A stretch of DNA of 64,000 nucleotides from Actinocatenispora comari. Its GTDB lineage: Bacteria > Actinomycetota > Actinomycetes > Mycobacteriales > Micromonosporaceae. Below are positions 25,346 to 32,691 of the stretch, one piece after another. Position 1 is the stretch's first letter; the number at the start of each line of letters is the position of its first letter. The position numbers were made by a program, and so were the translations under genes. The notes beneath the pieces were generated by a model. That model made no database searches. It was not told where the DNA came from and worked only from the letters and a program-made list of their open reading frames with translations. The DNA lies in assembly GCF_017312725.1 (NCBI RefSeq), contig NZ_BOPO01000045.1:62001-126000 (forward strand), given 5' to 3'.

Positions 25346-25675
25346 TCAGCCGAGCAGCTGGTGCGCGAGCGGGCCGATCGGGCACAGCATGAACGGTCGG
25401 CCGCAGGAGCACTGGTCGGCGCCGATACCGGGCACCGTGACGCGATGGTGCGCTTCGATCACCTGCAGGACGAATCGCCGCCACCGTCGCGGGTCGTTCA
25501 CCACCGGCCACTGGCCCGGCTCGGTACCGGCACCATCACGGGCGGCGCCGCCGGCCGGGCGGGTACCGGTGCCGCCGGCGAGCCCGCCGGCGGGCATGGT
25601 CTGGCGTGGCGCGGTCACCGGCGTAGCCGGACGGGCGGTTGTGGCCGCCGCGGCGGTTGCACCATGCGTGATCAT
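25346..25675 (-). CDS. small protein with C-terminal CxC...C motif
   Basis: A 109-residue protein. The first half is low-complexity Ala/Thr/Gly/Pro-rich sequence. The ordered end reads RRWRRFVLQVIEAHHRVTVPGIG, then DQCSCGRPFMLCPIGPLAHQLLG. The CSCG..C pattern with a preceding helix suggests a small metal-binding or redox fold, as seen in many short actinomycete proteins of unknown role. The ATG at 25675 abuts GGAGG with no spacer, so the true start may lie further in. It precedes the treXY promoter and is insulated from it by a hairpin. Confidence 0.6.
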   Translation of the reverse strand: MITHGATAAAATTARPATPVTAPRQTMPAGGLAGGTGTRPAGGAARDGAGTEPGQWPVVNDPRRWRRFVLQVIEAHHRVTVPGIGADQCSCGRPFMLCPIGPLAHQLLG

Positions 25676-26030
25676 CCTCCGACCCCCTGTTCGATAGCGC
25701 CGACACGAGCGTGGGCGCGTCGGGTGGTCCGCGTCGCCGCCCGGTTTCCGGGCGCCCCCCGACAACGGAGCAATTCCGAAGGGTATCTGTACAGCTACAT
25801 GGTGTTATTTACGACCCGCCCGCACCACCGGTATCGCCGGAAATCACCCCGGCCCGGCGCGGCCTGCCGCCCTGGTCACCGTCCGTGCCGGTCAGGCGGC
25901 CCACCGGGCGATGTCGAACCGGTCTCCCGCCCGGCGGACCTTGAGCGCGCCCGGTTCGGCGAAATGCGCCGGAACAACCGGTTCGGTGTCGTCCGCCGCC
26001 CCGCAGCGGCGTCCGACCCGGTGCCGCCCG
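25676..26030. other. gene-poor interval
   Basis: About 355 bp with no supported gene. An AT-rich patch at 25775-25815, the lowest G+C for several kb, probably holds the promoter of the small Cys-motif gene. No repeat or RNA gene is recognised. Confidence 0.45.
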
Positions 26031-27470
26031 TCAGGTCCAGCGGGCGAGGGCGTCGGCGAGCGGTTCGTACCCGTCGTCGACCCAGCCGACCCGGCCGTCC
26101 GGCCGCACCAGCAGCGCCTCGTCGCCCCCGCCGGAGCCCGGCACCGGCGTCCCCGGACACCGGGCGCGCTCGCCGGCCGCCAGCACGATGGCGCGGCCGG
26201 CGTGCAGCAACGTCGGATCGAGGTCCGGCGCTACCCGGCCCAGCAGCGGATGCCGCCCCGGCAGCTCGTAGCGCAACTCCAACCCGGACACGAACCCGGC
26301 CAGGTACCGGTTCGCCGCCGGCAGCGCGAGCAGCTCCGTCACCACCTCGCGCAGCGCCACGATGTCCGGGTCGGGCACCAGCAGGACCCCCTGCGCCCGG
26401 GTACTGGCCAGCACCCGCGCGGCGACCGGATGCCGCTCGGCCTGGTACGTGTCGAGCACCGTGGCGTTGCCCCGCAGCGCCGCGGCGAGCTTCCAACCCA
26501 GGTTGAACGCGTCCTGCAGGCCCAGGTTGAGCCCCTGCCCGCCGGTCGGGGAGTGGATGTGCGCGGCGTCGCCGGCGAACAGCACCCGGCCGTGCCGGTA
26601 CCGCTCGAGCTGGCGGGAGGCGTCGGTGAACCGGGACGCCCAGCGGATCGTGGCGACCGCCGGCAGCGCGCGGCGCAGCTCGTCGAGGGTCACCGGCGCC
26701 TCGCGCGGCAGCGTCTGCTGCTCGGGCCCGGCCACGACCGCCCGGTACACCCCGTCGGTCAGCGGCAGCACCTCGGCGACGGTGCCGTCCGGCCGGTCGA
26801 ACCGGGGCAGCCGCCACGAGCCGGACGGCGCGTTCTCCGACTCGGTCAGCGTCACGTCGGCGACGACCGCGGACATTCGCGCGTCGCGCCCCGGAAACGG
26901 CACCCCGAGCAGCGACCGCACCGTGCTGCGCCCGCCGTCGCAGGCGACCAGGTACCGGCAGCGGAACTCCGCATCGTCGTCGCGCCCCGACCGCCGACCG
27001 CCCGTCCCGGCGTCCCGACCGCCGTAGGTGCCGACCCGGTCGGGGTCGGTCGATGCCTCGGTGCGGACCACGACCTCGTCGGGACCGGCGTCGACCGCGA
27101 CGACCGCGTTGCCGCAGCGCACCGGCACGCCGCGCTCGGCGAGCCGGCCCGCCAGGTACTCCTCGACCCGGGCCTGCGGGATGCCGAGCTGGCGCTCGCC
27201 CCACGGCGTGTAGTCCAGTTCGATGCCGGCGAAGTGACCGGCCGGGATCTCGTCGATGGCCCGCTTGCGCACCGGCTCCAGCATCCCGCGCAGGTCGAGG
27301 ACCTGGGCGGACCGCGGCTGCAGGTTCAGCGCCTTGGACTGCCCGGAGCGCTCCGCGAGCTTCTCCAGCACGACGGTGGACACGCCGGCCAGCGCGAGCT
27401 CGTTCGCCAGCAGCAGCCCGGTCGGCCCGCCGCCGACCACGACCACCTGGTACGACTCCGCGCCGGTCAT
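26031..27470 (-). CDS. FAD-dependent aromatic ring monooxygenase
   Basis: A 479-residue class A flavoprotein hydroxylase. The FAD fingerprint is at the start (YQVVVVGGGPTGLLLANELALAGV). The DG motif reads LVACDGGRSTVRSLLGVPFPG and the GD motif reads LFAGDAAHIHSPTGGQGLNLGLQDAFNLGWKLAAAL. A short thioredoxin-like C-terminal tail (RPDGRVGWVDDGYEPLADAL) is typical of MhpA/RdmE/rifampicin monooxygenase relatives, which hydroxylate phenols or polyketides with NAD(P)H and O2. Its start overlaps the stop of the membrane protein gene by 4 bp (ATGA). The TetR gene is upstream of both, so all three form one operon. The substrate is unknown; antibiotic or aromatic detoxification is plausible. Confidence 0.88.
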   Translation of the reverse strand: MTGAESYQVVVVGGGPTGLLLANELALAGVSTVVLEKLAERSGQSKALNLQPRSAQVLDLRGMLEPVRKRAIDEIPAGHFAGIELDYTPWGERQLGIPQARVEEYLAGRLAERGVPVRCGNAVVAVDAGPDEVVVRTEASTDPDRVGTYGGRDAGTGGRRSGRDDDAEFRCRYLVACDGGRSTVRSLLGVPFPGRDARMSAVVADVTLTESENAPSGSWRLPRFDRPDGTVAEVLPLTDGVYRAVVAGPEQQTLPREAPVTLDELRRALPAVATIRWASRFTDASRQLERYRHGRVLFAGDAAHIHSPTGGQGLNLGLQDAFNLGWKLAAALRGNATVLDTYQAERHPVAARVLASTRAQGVLLVPDPDIVALREVVTELLALPAANRYLAGFVSGLELRYELPGRHPLLGRVAPDLDPTLLHAGRAIVLAAGERARCPGTPVPGSGGGDEALLVRPDGRVGWVDDGYEPLADALARWT

Positions 27471-28162
27471 GCGCGCAGGTCCCGACGCTTGGTGTAGAGC
27501 ACGTGGAAGACCATCAGCGGCGCGATGATCGCCGGCCAGATCAGCTGCAGGACCAGCGGCGCGATCCCCAGCGGCAGCACGAACGCGGCGGCGACGTGCA
27601 GTACCGCGTTGAGCACGGTGGCGAGACCCCAGACCACGGTCAGGACCCGCAGGCCGTGCCGGAACCCCGCGTCGGTGTCCCATCGGCCCTCCCAGGCGCG
27701 CAGCCCGTCCGGGCCGACCTTGGTGAGCACGAACGAGCGGTACGCGACCATCAGCCCGGGCCGGCCGTACAGCACCGAGGCGAGCAGCCACAGCCCGACG
27801 ATGCCGACCAGCAGCCACAGCCACGAGTCGCGGATCAGCAGCGTCCGCGGGTCGCCGGTGAGCAGCGAGATGCCGACCCCGGCGGCGATCAGCACCAGGA
27901 CGAACAGGGACGGGTAGTCGACCACCCGGCGGCGGACGAACCGCACCACCATGACCAGTACCGGCACCGCCGAGGAGACCACCAGCGCGGTCCACAGGCT
28001 CGCGCCGAACGCGCGCAGCCCGTACAGCACGGCGAGCGGTGCCACGATGTCGAGCACGATCGACACGATCGGTGCCCACCGGGCCGGAGACCGGCGGCGC
28101 GGTACGTCCGGCGCGCCGGATGCCGACGTGGAACCCGGGGTGAGGACGGTCGGTTGGCTCAT
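27467..28162 (-). CDS. multi-pass membrane protein (VC0807-like)
   Basis: The ATG at 28162 has AAGGAGG seven bases upstream, giving 231 residues. About six TM helices are visible (WAPIVSIVLDIVAPLAVLYGLRAFGA, LWTALVVSSAVPVLVMVVRF, LFVLVLIAAGVGISLL and more). Loops contain LTGDPRTLLIRDSWLW and SFVLTKVGPDGLRAWEGRWD, typical of the VC0807/DUF3159-like actinomycete family of unknown function. It lies between the TetR regulator and the FAD monooxygenase, and overlaps the latter. It may help move or sense the monooxygenase substrate. Confidence 0.8.
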   Translation of the reverse strand: MSQPTVLTPGSTSASGAPDVPRRRSPARWAPIVSIVLDIVAPLAVLYGLRAFGASLWTALVVSSAVPVLVMVVRFVRRRVVDYPSLFVLVLIAAGVGISLLTGDPRTLLIRDSWLWLLVGIVGLWLLASVLYGRPGLMVAYRSFVLTKVGPDGLRAWEGRWDTDAGFRHGLRVLTVVWGLATVLNAVLHVAAAFVLPLGIAPLVLQLIWPAIIAPLMVFHVLYTKRRDLRA

Positions 28163-28182
28163 CGGATCCTCCTTCGCCGACC

Positions 28183-28866
28183 TCATCGGTCGGTCCGTTC
28201 GGTGCCGCGGTCGGCTGCCCGCCGCGGGTGCCGGGGCTCGTCGCCGGATCCGGCAGGGGTGAGTCGGGGTGCGTCGCCGGGTGCCGGGTCGGCGCGGGTG
28301 ACGCGGTCGAACAGCTCGACCAGCTCGCCGGTGTACGCGGCGTGGTCGACGTCGGGCTGCATCGCGACCGCGTCGATCGCGGCCCGCAGCACGGTCGCCA
28401 TCACCTCCGGGTCGAACCGGCGGAACACGCCCTCCCGCTGCCCGGCGCGGAAGAAGTCGATCGCCACCGCCCGCGGGGTGTCGGAGGTGGTCAGCCGGTC
28501 GTCGTTGCGGGCGCCGGCGAAGATCTCGACCAGCGCCCGGATCCGCGTCGGGTGGTCGTGCAGGAACTCCAGGTTCGCCGTGATGTACGCGGCGAGCGCG
28601 GCGCGGCGGTCGGCCGTGGCGGCGATCCGCGGCTGCACGTACCGGGTGGCCTCGCCGAGCACCGTGTCGACGACGGCCTGGATCAGCTCGTTCTTGTCCT
28701 CGAAGTGGTACGAGATCAGCCGGGTGCTGCTCAGCCCGGCGTGCTTGGCGATCCGGCCGAAGGAGCACTGCGCGAAACCGGCGGCCGCGATGACCTCGAT
28801 CGCCGCGTCGACGATCTGCGCGCGGCGGGCCTGTGCGGCGAGTGACCGACCATCTGTTACCTGCAT
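28183..28866 (-). CDS. TetR-family repressor
   Basis: The 227-residue product has an N-terminal helix-turn-helix (RRAQIVDAAIEVIAAAGFAQCSFGRIAKHAGLSSTRLISYHFEDKNEL). The larger helical ligand domain ends in a basic, disordered tail. The ATG at 28866 is preferred over a TTG at 28884, because a promoter -10 element ends only eight bases upstream, which would make the transcript leaderless. A large imperfect palindrome covers the promoter and this start codon, so autorepression is very likely. It leads the operon with the membrane protein and FAD monooxygenase. Confidence 0.92.
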   Translation of the reverse strand: MQVTDGRSLAAQARRAQIVDAAIEVIAAAGFAQCSFGRIAKHAGLSSTRLISYHFEDKNELIQAVVDTVLGEATRYVQPRIAATADRRAALAAYITANLEFLHDHPTRIRALVEIFAGARNDDRLTTSDTPRAVAIDFFRAGQREGVFRRFDPEVMATVLRAAIDAVAMQPDVDHAAYTGELVELFDRVTRADPAPGDAPRLTPAGSGDEPRHPRRAADRGTERTDR

Positions 28867-28893
28867 GAGTAAGAAGTTACTCAATCAGGTAAC
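28856..28893. promoter_or_regulatory. TetR operator, 38-bp near-perfect palindrome
   Basis: Left arm GTTACCTGCATGAGTAA (28856-28872), a 4-bp spacer, and right arm TTACTCAATCAGGTAAC (28877-28893). The right arm differs from the exact complement of the left at only two bases. The size fits two TetR dimers (QacR-like). It covers the -10 region and the ATG of the TetR gene, so bound repressor would block both. Confidence 0.85.
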
Positions 28894-28902
28894 AGGCGTC
28901 AA
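28874..28902 (-). promoter_or_regulatory. sigma-70-type promoter of the TetR operon, leaderless
   Basis: On the minus strand, TTGACG (28897-28902) and TAACTT (28874-28879) are separated by exactly 17 bp. Transcription should start about at the A of the ATG at 28866, giving a leaderless mRNA. The operator lies on top of the -10 element. Confidence 0.75.
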
Positions 28903-28960
28903 GTGCTGCCCCGGATCGGGGCCGATGATCTTGGTGGGACGGCTCGGTAGGGTGTCCGCC

Positions 28961-29971
28961 ATGACGACGCCCTCGCGCCCGGTTCCGCCGGCGAACACCC
29001 GGTCGACCGGATCGGCGGCGGCGGCCCCGGCCGGCGCGCCGGCGGCCTCGCTGGCCGAGCGGCTCGCCGCCGGCACCGGCGGGATCCTGCTGCTCGGGCT
29101 GACGCCGCCGCGGCGCAGCGCCACCGCCGAGCAAGCCGCCGAGATCGCCGACGTCACGCTGCGCCGGCTCGCCGGGCTCGACCTGGACGGGCTGATCCTG
29201 TACGACATCGACGACGAGAGCGACCGCAACCCGGACGAGCGCCCGTTCCCGTACCTGCCGACGATGGATCCGGCGGTCTTCCACGCCGAGCACCTCGGCG
29301 CCTGGCCGCACCCGGTGATCATCTACCGGTGCGTCGGCAAGTACCGCGCGCCGGACCTGACCGACTGGCTGCGCTCGGTCGACCCCGGCCGGGTGCTCAG
29401 CGTGTTCGTCGGCTCGTCGTCCGCCGACAAGCCGGTACACACCGGGCTCGCCGAGGCGCACGCCCTGCACGACGAGGTACGCCCGGAGCTGGAGCTCGGT
29501 GGCGTGGCCATCACCGAGCGGTACGCCCAGCGCGGCGACGAGCACCTGCGGATGCTGGCCAAGCAGTCCCGCGGCTGCCTGTTCTTCGTCTCCCAGGTCG
29601 TCTACGACGTCGACACGACCAAGAGCCTGGTCTCGGACTACTACTACGCCTGCGCGGAGCGCGGGATCGCGCCGCGCCCGGTGATCTTCACGCTGTCGGT
29701 GTGCGGCTCGGCCAAGACGCTGGCGTTCCTGCAGTGGCTCGGGGTCAACGTGCCCAAGTGGCTGGAGAACTCGCTGCGGCACTCCGCCGACCCGCTCGCC
29801 GAGTCGTACCGGCGCTGCCTCGCCACCGCCACCGACCTGGTCGAGTTCTGCGGCGAGCTGGGGCTGCCGTTCGGCTTCAACGTGGAGAGCGTGTCCATCC
29901 GCAGGGCCGAGATCGACGCCTCGGTCGCCCTCGCCGCCGACATCCGCGGTCTGCTCGCCTCGTCCCGCTGA
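28961..29971 (+). CDS. methylenetetrahydrofolate reductase-like protein
   Basis: A 336-residue TIM-barrel protein of the MTHFR/MetF superfamily. After an Ala/Pro-rich start come GGILLLGLTPPRRSATAEQAAEIADVTLRRLAGLDLDGLILYDIDDESDR, PVIIYRCVGKY, GCLFFVSQVVYDVD and the C-terminal FGFNVESVSIRRAEIDASVALA. Family members bind FAD and reduce methylene-tetrahydrofolate, but this branch lacks the usual start and could act on another C1-folate compound. It is divergent from the TetR operon. The ATG at 28961 has only a weak Shine-Dalgarno site (GGGTG). It converges on the secreted hydrolase. Confidence 0.8.
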   Translation: MTTPSRPVPPANTRSTGSAAAAPAGAPAASLAERLAAGTGGILLLGLTPPRRSATAEQAAEIADVTLRRLAGLDLDGLILYDIDDESDRNPDERPFPYLPTMDPAVFHAEHLGAWPHPVIIYRCVGKYRAPDLTDWLRSVDPGRVLSVFVGSSSADKPVHTGLAEAHALHDEVRPELELGGVAITERYAQRGDEHLRMLAKQSRGCLFFVSQVVYDVDTTKSLVSDYYYACAERGIAPRPVIFTLSVCGSAKTLAFLQWLGVNVPKWLENSLRHSADPLAESYRRCLATATDLVEFCGELGLPFGFNVESVSIRRAEIDASVALAADIRGLLASSR

Positions 29972-29992
29972 CGGGCCCGCCCGCCGGGGGGC

Positions 29993-31099
29993 TCAGCGCA
30001 CGGTGCGGTCGCGTCCCAGCAGGATCGCGGTCAGGTTGGTCAGCGACTCGGTGCCGGGGGCGAAGTACTGGTCGTGCGCGTGCACGCCGGCGGTGCCGAA
30101 CACGTGCGCGCCGAACTCCGGGTCGGTCGGCGCGGTGCCGTGGCCGACGCCGAGCAGCTGCACGTCGGGTACGTCGCGGATCCAGTCGTCACCGGCACAG
30201 CCGGCCCAGACCCGGGCCCGGGTGTGCAGGTCCGCGGCCCGGTCGACGCCCATCCCGGGACTGCCGACCACCGCGACGTCGCCCACCTGCGGCGGGAACC
30301 GGTGCGCGGCGAGACCCGCCACCACGCTGCCGTAGCTGTGCCCGACCACGGTGATCGCGGCGCGTGGCCGCACCGTGGCCAGCCCGGCGGTGAACCGGAC
30401 CAGCGCCGCCGCGCCGGCCCGGGCCAGCTCCTCCCGGGCCGCGCCGCGGCCGAGGTCGGGCGGCGGCCGGTACCCCAGCCAGGCGACGACGGCCACCCTG
30501 GCGGCCGGCGCCGTCGCGGTGGCCTGCCGGTACAGCTGGGCCGCCTGCGCGTGCGGCGACCGGTAGGGGTGCGCCGCGGTGGCGCGGTCGAAGGTGGCCG
30601 GCCGGTTGCCGACGCCGGGCACGATCACCGCGATCCGGTCCGCCCGGCTCAGGTCGCCGAACACCTCGGCGACCCGCCCGCCGGCCCGCTGGTCGAACTC
30701 GATGATCTGCCGACCCTGCGCCGCCCAGCCGGCGAACTCGCCGCCGGCCGCGCCCATCGCCGCCCGGTTCGCCCGGTACCGCAGCCGCACCGGCGCGCCG
30801 TCCAGGTTGCCGACCACCGACGGGTACCGGTCGGTCAACGCCACCGCGTCGTGCCGGGACAGATGGCGGAAGAACGCGGCCACCTCGGCGGGCGTCGCGG
30901 TACGGGGATCGGGTAGTGCCCTGCCGTCGACCCGGTCGCCGAGCCAGGCCCGGTCCGCGGTGGTCACCGGCATCGACGCGATCGCCGGGCCGGGCGTGAA
31001 CAGTGCCGTCGTCGCCGGTAACGCCAGCGCCAGCCCGGTCGCCGAGAGCAGTGCGGCTCGTCGTACCCATCGCCAGACCGGTCCCTGCCGCTGCCGCAC
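29993..31099 (-). CDS. secreted alpha/beta hydrolase (DUF1023-like)
   Basis: A GTG at 31099 preceded by GGAGGG gives 368 residues with a signal peptide (WVRRAALLSATGLALALPATTALFTPGPAIAS). The alpha/beta hydrolase core shows the nucleophile elbow VVGHSYGSVVAGLAAHRF, a long acidic loop, and GTAPTDPEFGAHVF near the catalytic Asp, with the His in HAHDQYF. DUF1023 proteins are cutinase-like hydrolases common in actinomycetes; the ESX locus here has a second relative (56323-57810). The substrate, perhaps a lipid or ester of the envelope, is unknown. ATG 31141 is an alternative start. Confidence 0.82.
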   Translation of the reverse strand: MRQRQGPVWRWVRRAALLSATGLALALPATTALFTPGPAIASMPVTTADRAWLGDRVDGRALPDPRTATPAEVAAFFRHLSRHDAVALTDRYPSVVGNLDGAPVRLRYRANRAAMGAAGGEFAGWAAQGRQIIEFDQRAGGRVAEVFGDLSRADRIAVIVPGVGNRPATFDRATAAHPYRSPHAQAAQLYRQATATAPAARVAVVAWLGYRPPPDLGRGAAREELARAGAAALVRFTAGLATVRPRAAITVVGHSYGSVVAGLAAHRFPPQVGDVAVVGSPGMGVDRAADLHTRARVWAGCAGDDWIRDVPDVQLLGVGHGTAPTDPEFGAHVFGTAGVHAHDQYFAPGTESLTNLTAILLGRDRTVR

Positions 31100-31225
31100 A
31101 CACCCTCCACGCGCCCGATTCGTCGTCTTCGGTCCGACCATGGTGCCGCACCGGCGGCGGCAGCCCCGAACGGCCCCCGCCGGCTGAGAGATTCCGCGGG
31201 CGGCGGGCCGGTAGCGTGGTCGATC

Positions 31226-31963
31226 GTGCTCACCACGGTGTTCTTCGACCTGGATGCGACCCTCGTCGACTTCGGCCCGAATGCCTGGCGCGGCACGGTG
31301 CGGGCGGTGTGCGGCGGCCTGGCCGCGGCCGCGCCGGGGCTGGACGCCGCGGCGCTCGCGGACGCGTACGTGACGCGCTACGTCGCGCGGGCCCGTGCCG
31401 CCGGACCGGGCGCACAGCATCCGCCCGGGCCGATCCCGTCCGCGCGAACCGCGTGGCTCGGGCTGTGGCGCCAGGCGCTCACCGAGTGCCGGCACCCCGA
31501 GCTGGCCGAGACGGCGGTCGACGCGTACATCGAACGGCGCCGCACCGACTACGCGCTGTACGAGGACGTGCTCGGGGCGTTGGATGAGCTGCGCGCCGCC
31601 GGCCGCACGATCGGCGTGATCACCAACGGGCCGGGCGACGCGCAGCGCGCCAAGATCGCGGCGACCGGGCTGGCCCGGTACCTGGATCTGGTGGTGATCT
31701 CCGGTGAGGTCGAGACGGCCAAGCCGGGCCGGGAGATCTTCGATCTCGCGGTGGGCCGGGCCGGATCGACGGCCGACCACGCCTGTCACGTCGGCGACAG
31801 CCTCGCCACCGACGTGGCCGGTGCCCGGGCCGCCGGGCTCGGCGCCGCGATCTGGCTGGACCGTACCGGCCTCGTCCCCGCGCCGGGCGCCGACGCCCGC
31901 GCGTACCGGATCGACACCCTGCGGGCGCTGCCCGCCCTGCTGCGCGACCTCGACGGCCACTGA
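31226..31963 (+). CDS. HAD-superfamily hydrolase (HAD-IA phosphatase)
   Basis: A 245-residue HAD protein. Motif I is FFDLDATLVDFG (nucleophile and acid/base Asp), motif II VITNGPGDAQRAKI, motif III the Lys in AKPGREIFDLAV, and motif IV HVGDSLATDVAGARAAG. The cap of about 80 helical residues between motifs I and II places it in subfamily IA, with phosphoglycolate phosphatase, YjjG and similar enzymes. The substrate is not predictable. The start is GTG at 31226 and the gene stands alone. Confidence 0.9.
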   Translation: MLTTVFFDLDATLVDFGPNAWRGTVRAVCGGLAAAAPGLDAAALADAYVTRYVARARAAGPGAQHPPGPIPSARTAWLGLWRQALTECRHPELAETAVDAYIERRRTDYALYEDVLGALDELRAAGRTIGVITNGPGDAQRAKIAATGLARYLDLVVISGEVETAKPGREIFDLAVGRAGSTADHACHVGDSLATDVAGARAAGLGAAIWLDRTGLVPAPGADARAYRIDTLRALPALLRDLDGH

Positions 31964-32019
31964 GCCGGCCCCGGGCCGGCCCGCCACGAATGTCGGTACC
32001 GGGTGGCAGGGTGGCGGGT

Positions 32020-32424
32020 ATGACCGACCAGACCAGACACCTCGGGGTGGCGATCGACCGCCCCGCGCCCGAGGTCTACGAGTACGCCGTCGATCCGCGC
32101 CACCTGACCGAGTGGGCGTCCGGGCTGGGCAGCTCGGTCGAGCAGGTCGACGGGCGCTGGTTCGTGCGGATGGGCACCGACCGGGTGGAGTTCGCGTTCG
32201 CCCCGCGCAACGAGTTCGGGGTGCTCGACCACCGGGTGACGACGCCGTCCGGGCAGGTCTTCGACAACCCGATGCGGGTGATCGCGAACGGCGCGGCCCG
32301 CTGCGACGTGGTGTTCACCCTGCGCCGGTCGCCCGGGATGACCGACGCCGAGTTCGACCGCGACGCCGGCCTCGTGTCGGCCGACCTCGCCAGCCTCAAG
32401 AAGATCGTCGAGCACCGCGACTGA
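32020..32424 (+). CDS. small SRPBCC-like protein
   Basis: A 134-residue protein that starts HLGVAIDRPAPEVYEYAVDPRHLTEWASGLG, followed by strands around RWFVRMGTDRVEFAFAPRNEFGVLDHRV and a C-terminal helix ASLKKIVEHRD. This START/Bet v1-like helix-grip fold (polyketide cyclase/SRPBCC type) binds hydrophobic ligands; single-domain members are numerous and mostly uncharacterised. An in-frame ATG 30 bp earlier lacks a Shine-Dalgarno site, so I start at 32020. The 3' end is close to the tRNA-Gly on the other strand. Confidence 0.75.
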   Translation: MTDQTRHLGVAIDRPAPEVYEYAVDPRHLTEWASGLGSSVEQVDGRWFVRMGTDRVEFAFAPRNEFGVLDHRVTTPSGQVFDNPMRVIANGAARCDVVFTLRRSPGMTDAEFDRDAGLVSADLASLKKIVEHRD

Positions 32425-32475
32425 TCGGCGAGCCGAGAGGGGCCGGCCGGCACCGAGAGCGGGCGGCAGGCAGCG

Positions 32476-32502
32476 AAAAGGCCCGACCTGCCTGGTCGGG
32501 CC
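32476..32502 (-). terminator. rho-independent terminator of tRNA-Gly
   Basis: On the minus strand, GGCCCGACC - AGGCA - GGTCGGGCC is followed by TTTT. This is a classical terminator seven bases after the tRNA CCA end. Confidence 0.9.
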
Positions 32503-32508
32503 CCGAAC

Positions 32509-32584
32509 TGGAGCGGACGACGGGATTCGAACCCGCGACCCTCACCTTGGCAAGGTGATGCGCTACCAGCTGCGCTACGTCCGC
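32509..32584 (-). tRNA. tRNA-Gly (GCC)
   Basis: A complete cloverleaf on the minus strand. The acceptor stem GCGGACG/CGTCCGC is at the ends and the D-arm contains AGCTGGTAGC. The anticodon arm is CACCTTGCCAAGGTG with GCC in the loop, and the T-arm is GCGGGTTCGAATCCCG. Discriminator T is followed by an encoded CCA (32509-32511). A terminator follows at 32476-32502. It reads GGC/GGT glycine codons, the main ones in this genome. Confidence 0.97.
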
Positions 32585-32691
32585 GTTGCCCGGCAATCGT
32601 AGCGCACCACCCCGGGGCCCCGCCCGACCGGCCCGAGCCGACGCGTGCCCGCCGGTGACCCCGCTCAGCCGCCGAGCCGGCCGGCGGGGTG

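Noticed and set aside
20790-25511. A single 1573-codon minus frame covering treY and beyond
   Set aside because: Only its treY part has real motifs. treX lies in another frame with its own start and the treY start overlaps the treX stop; the upstream half is shadow.
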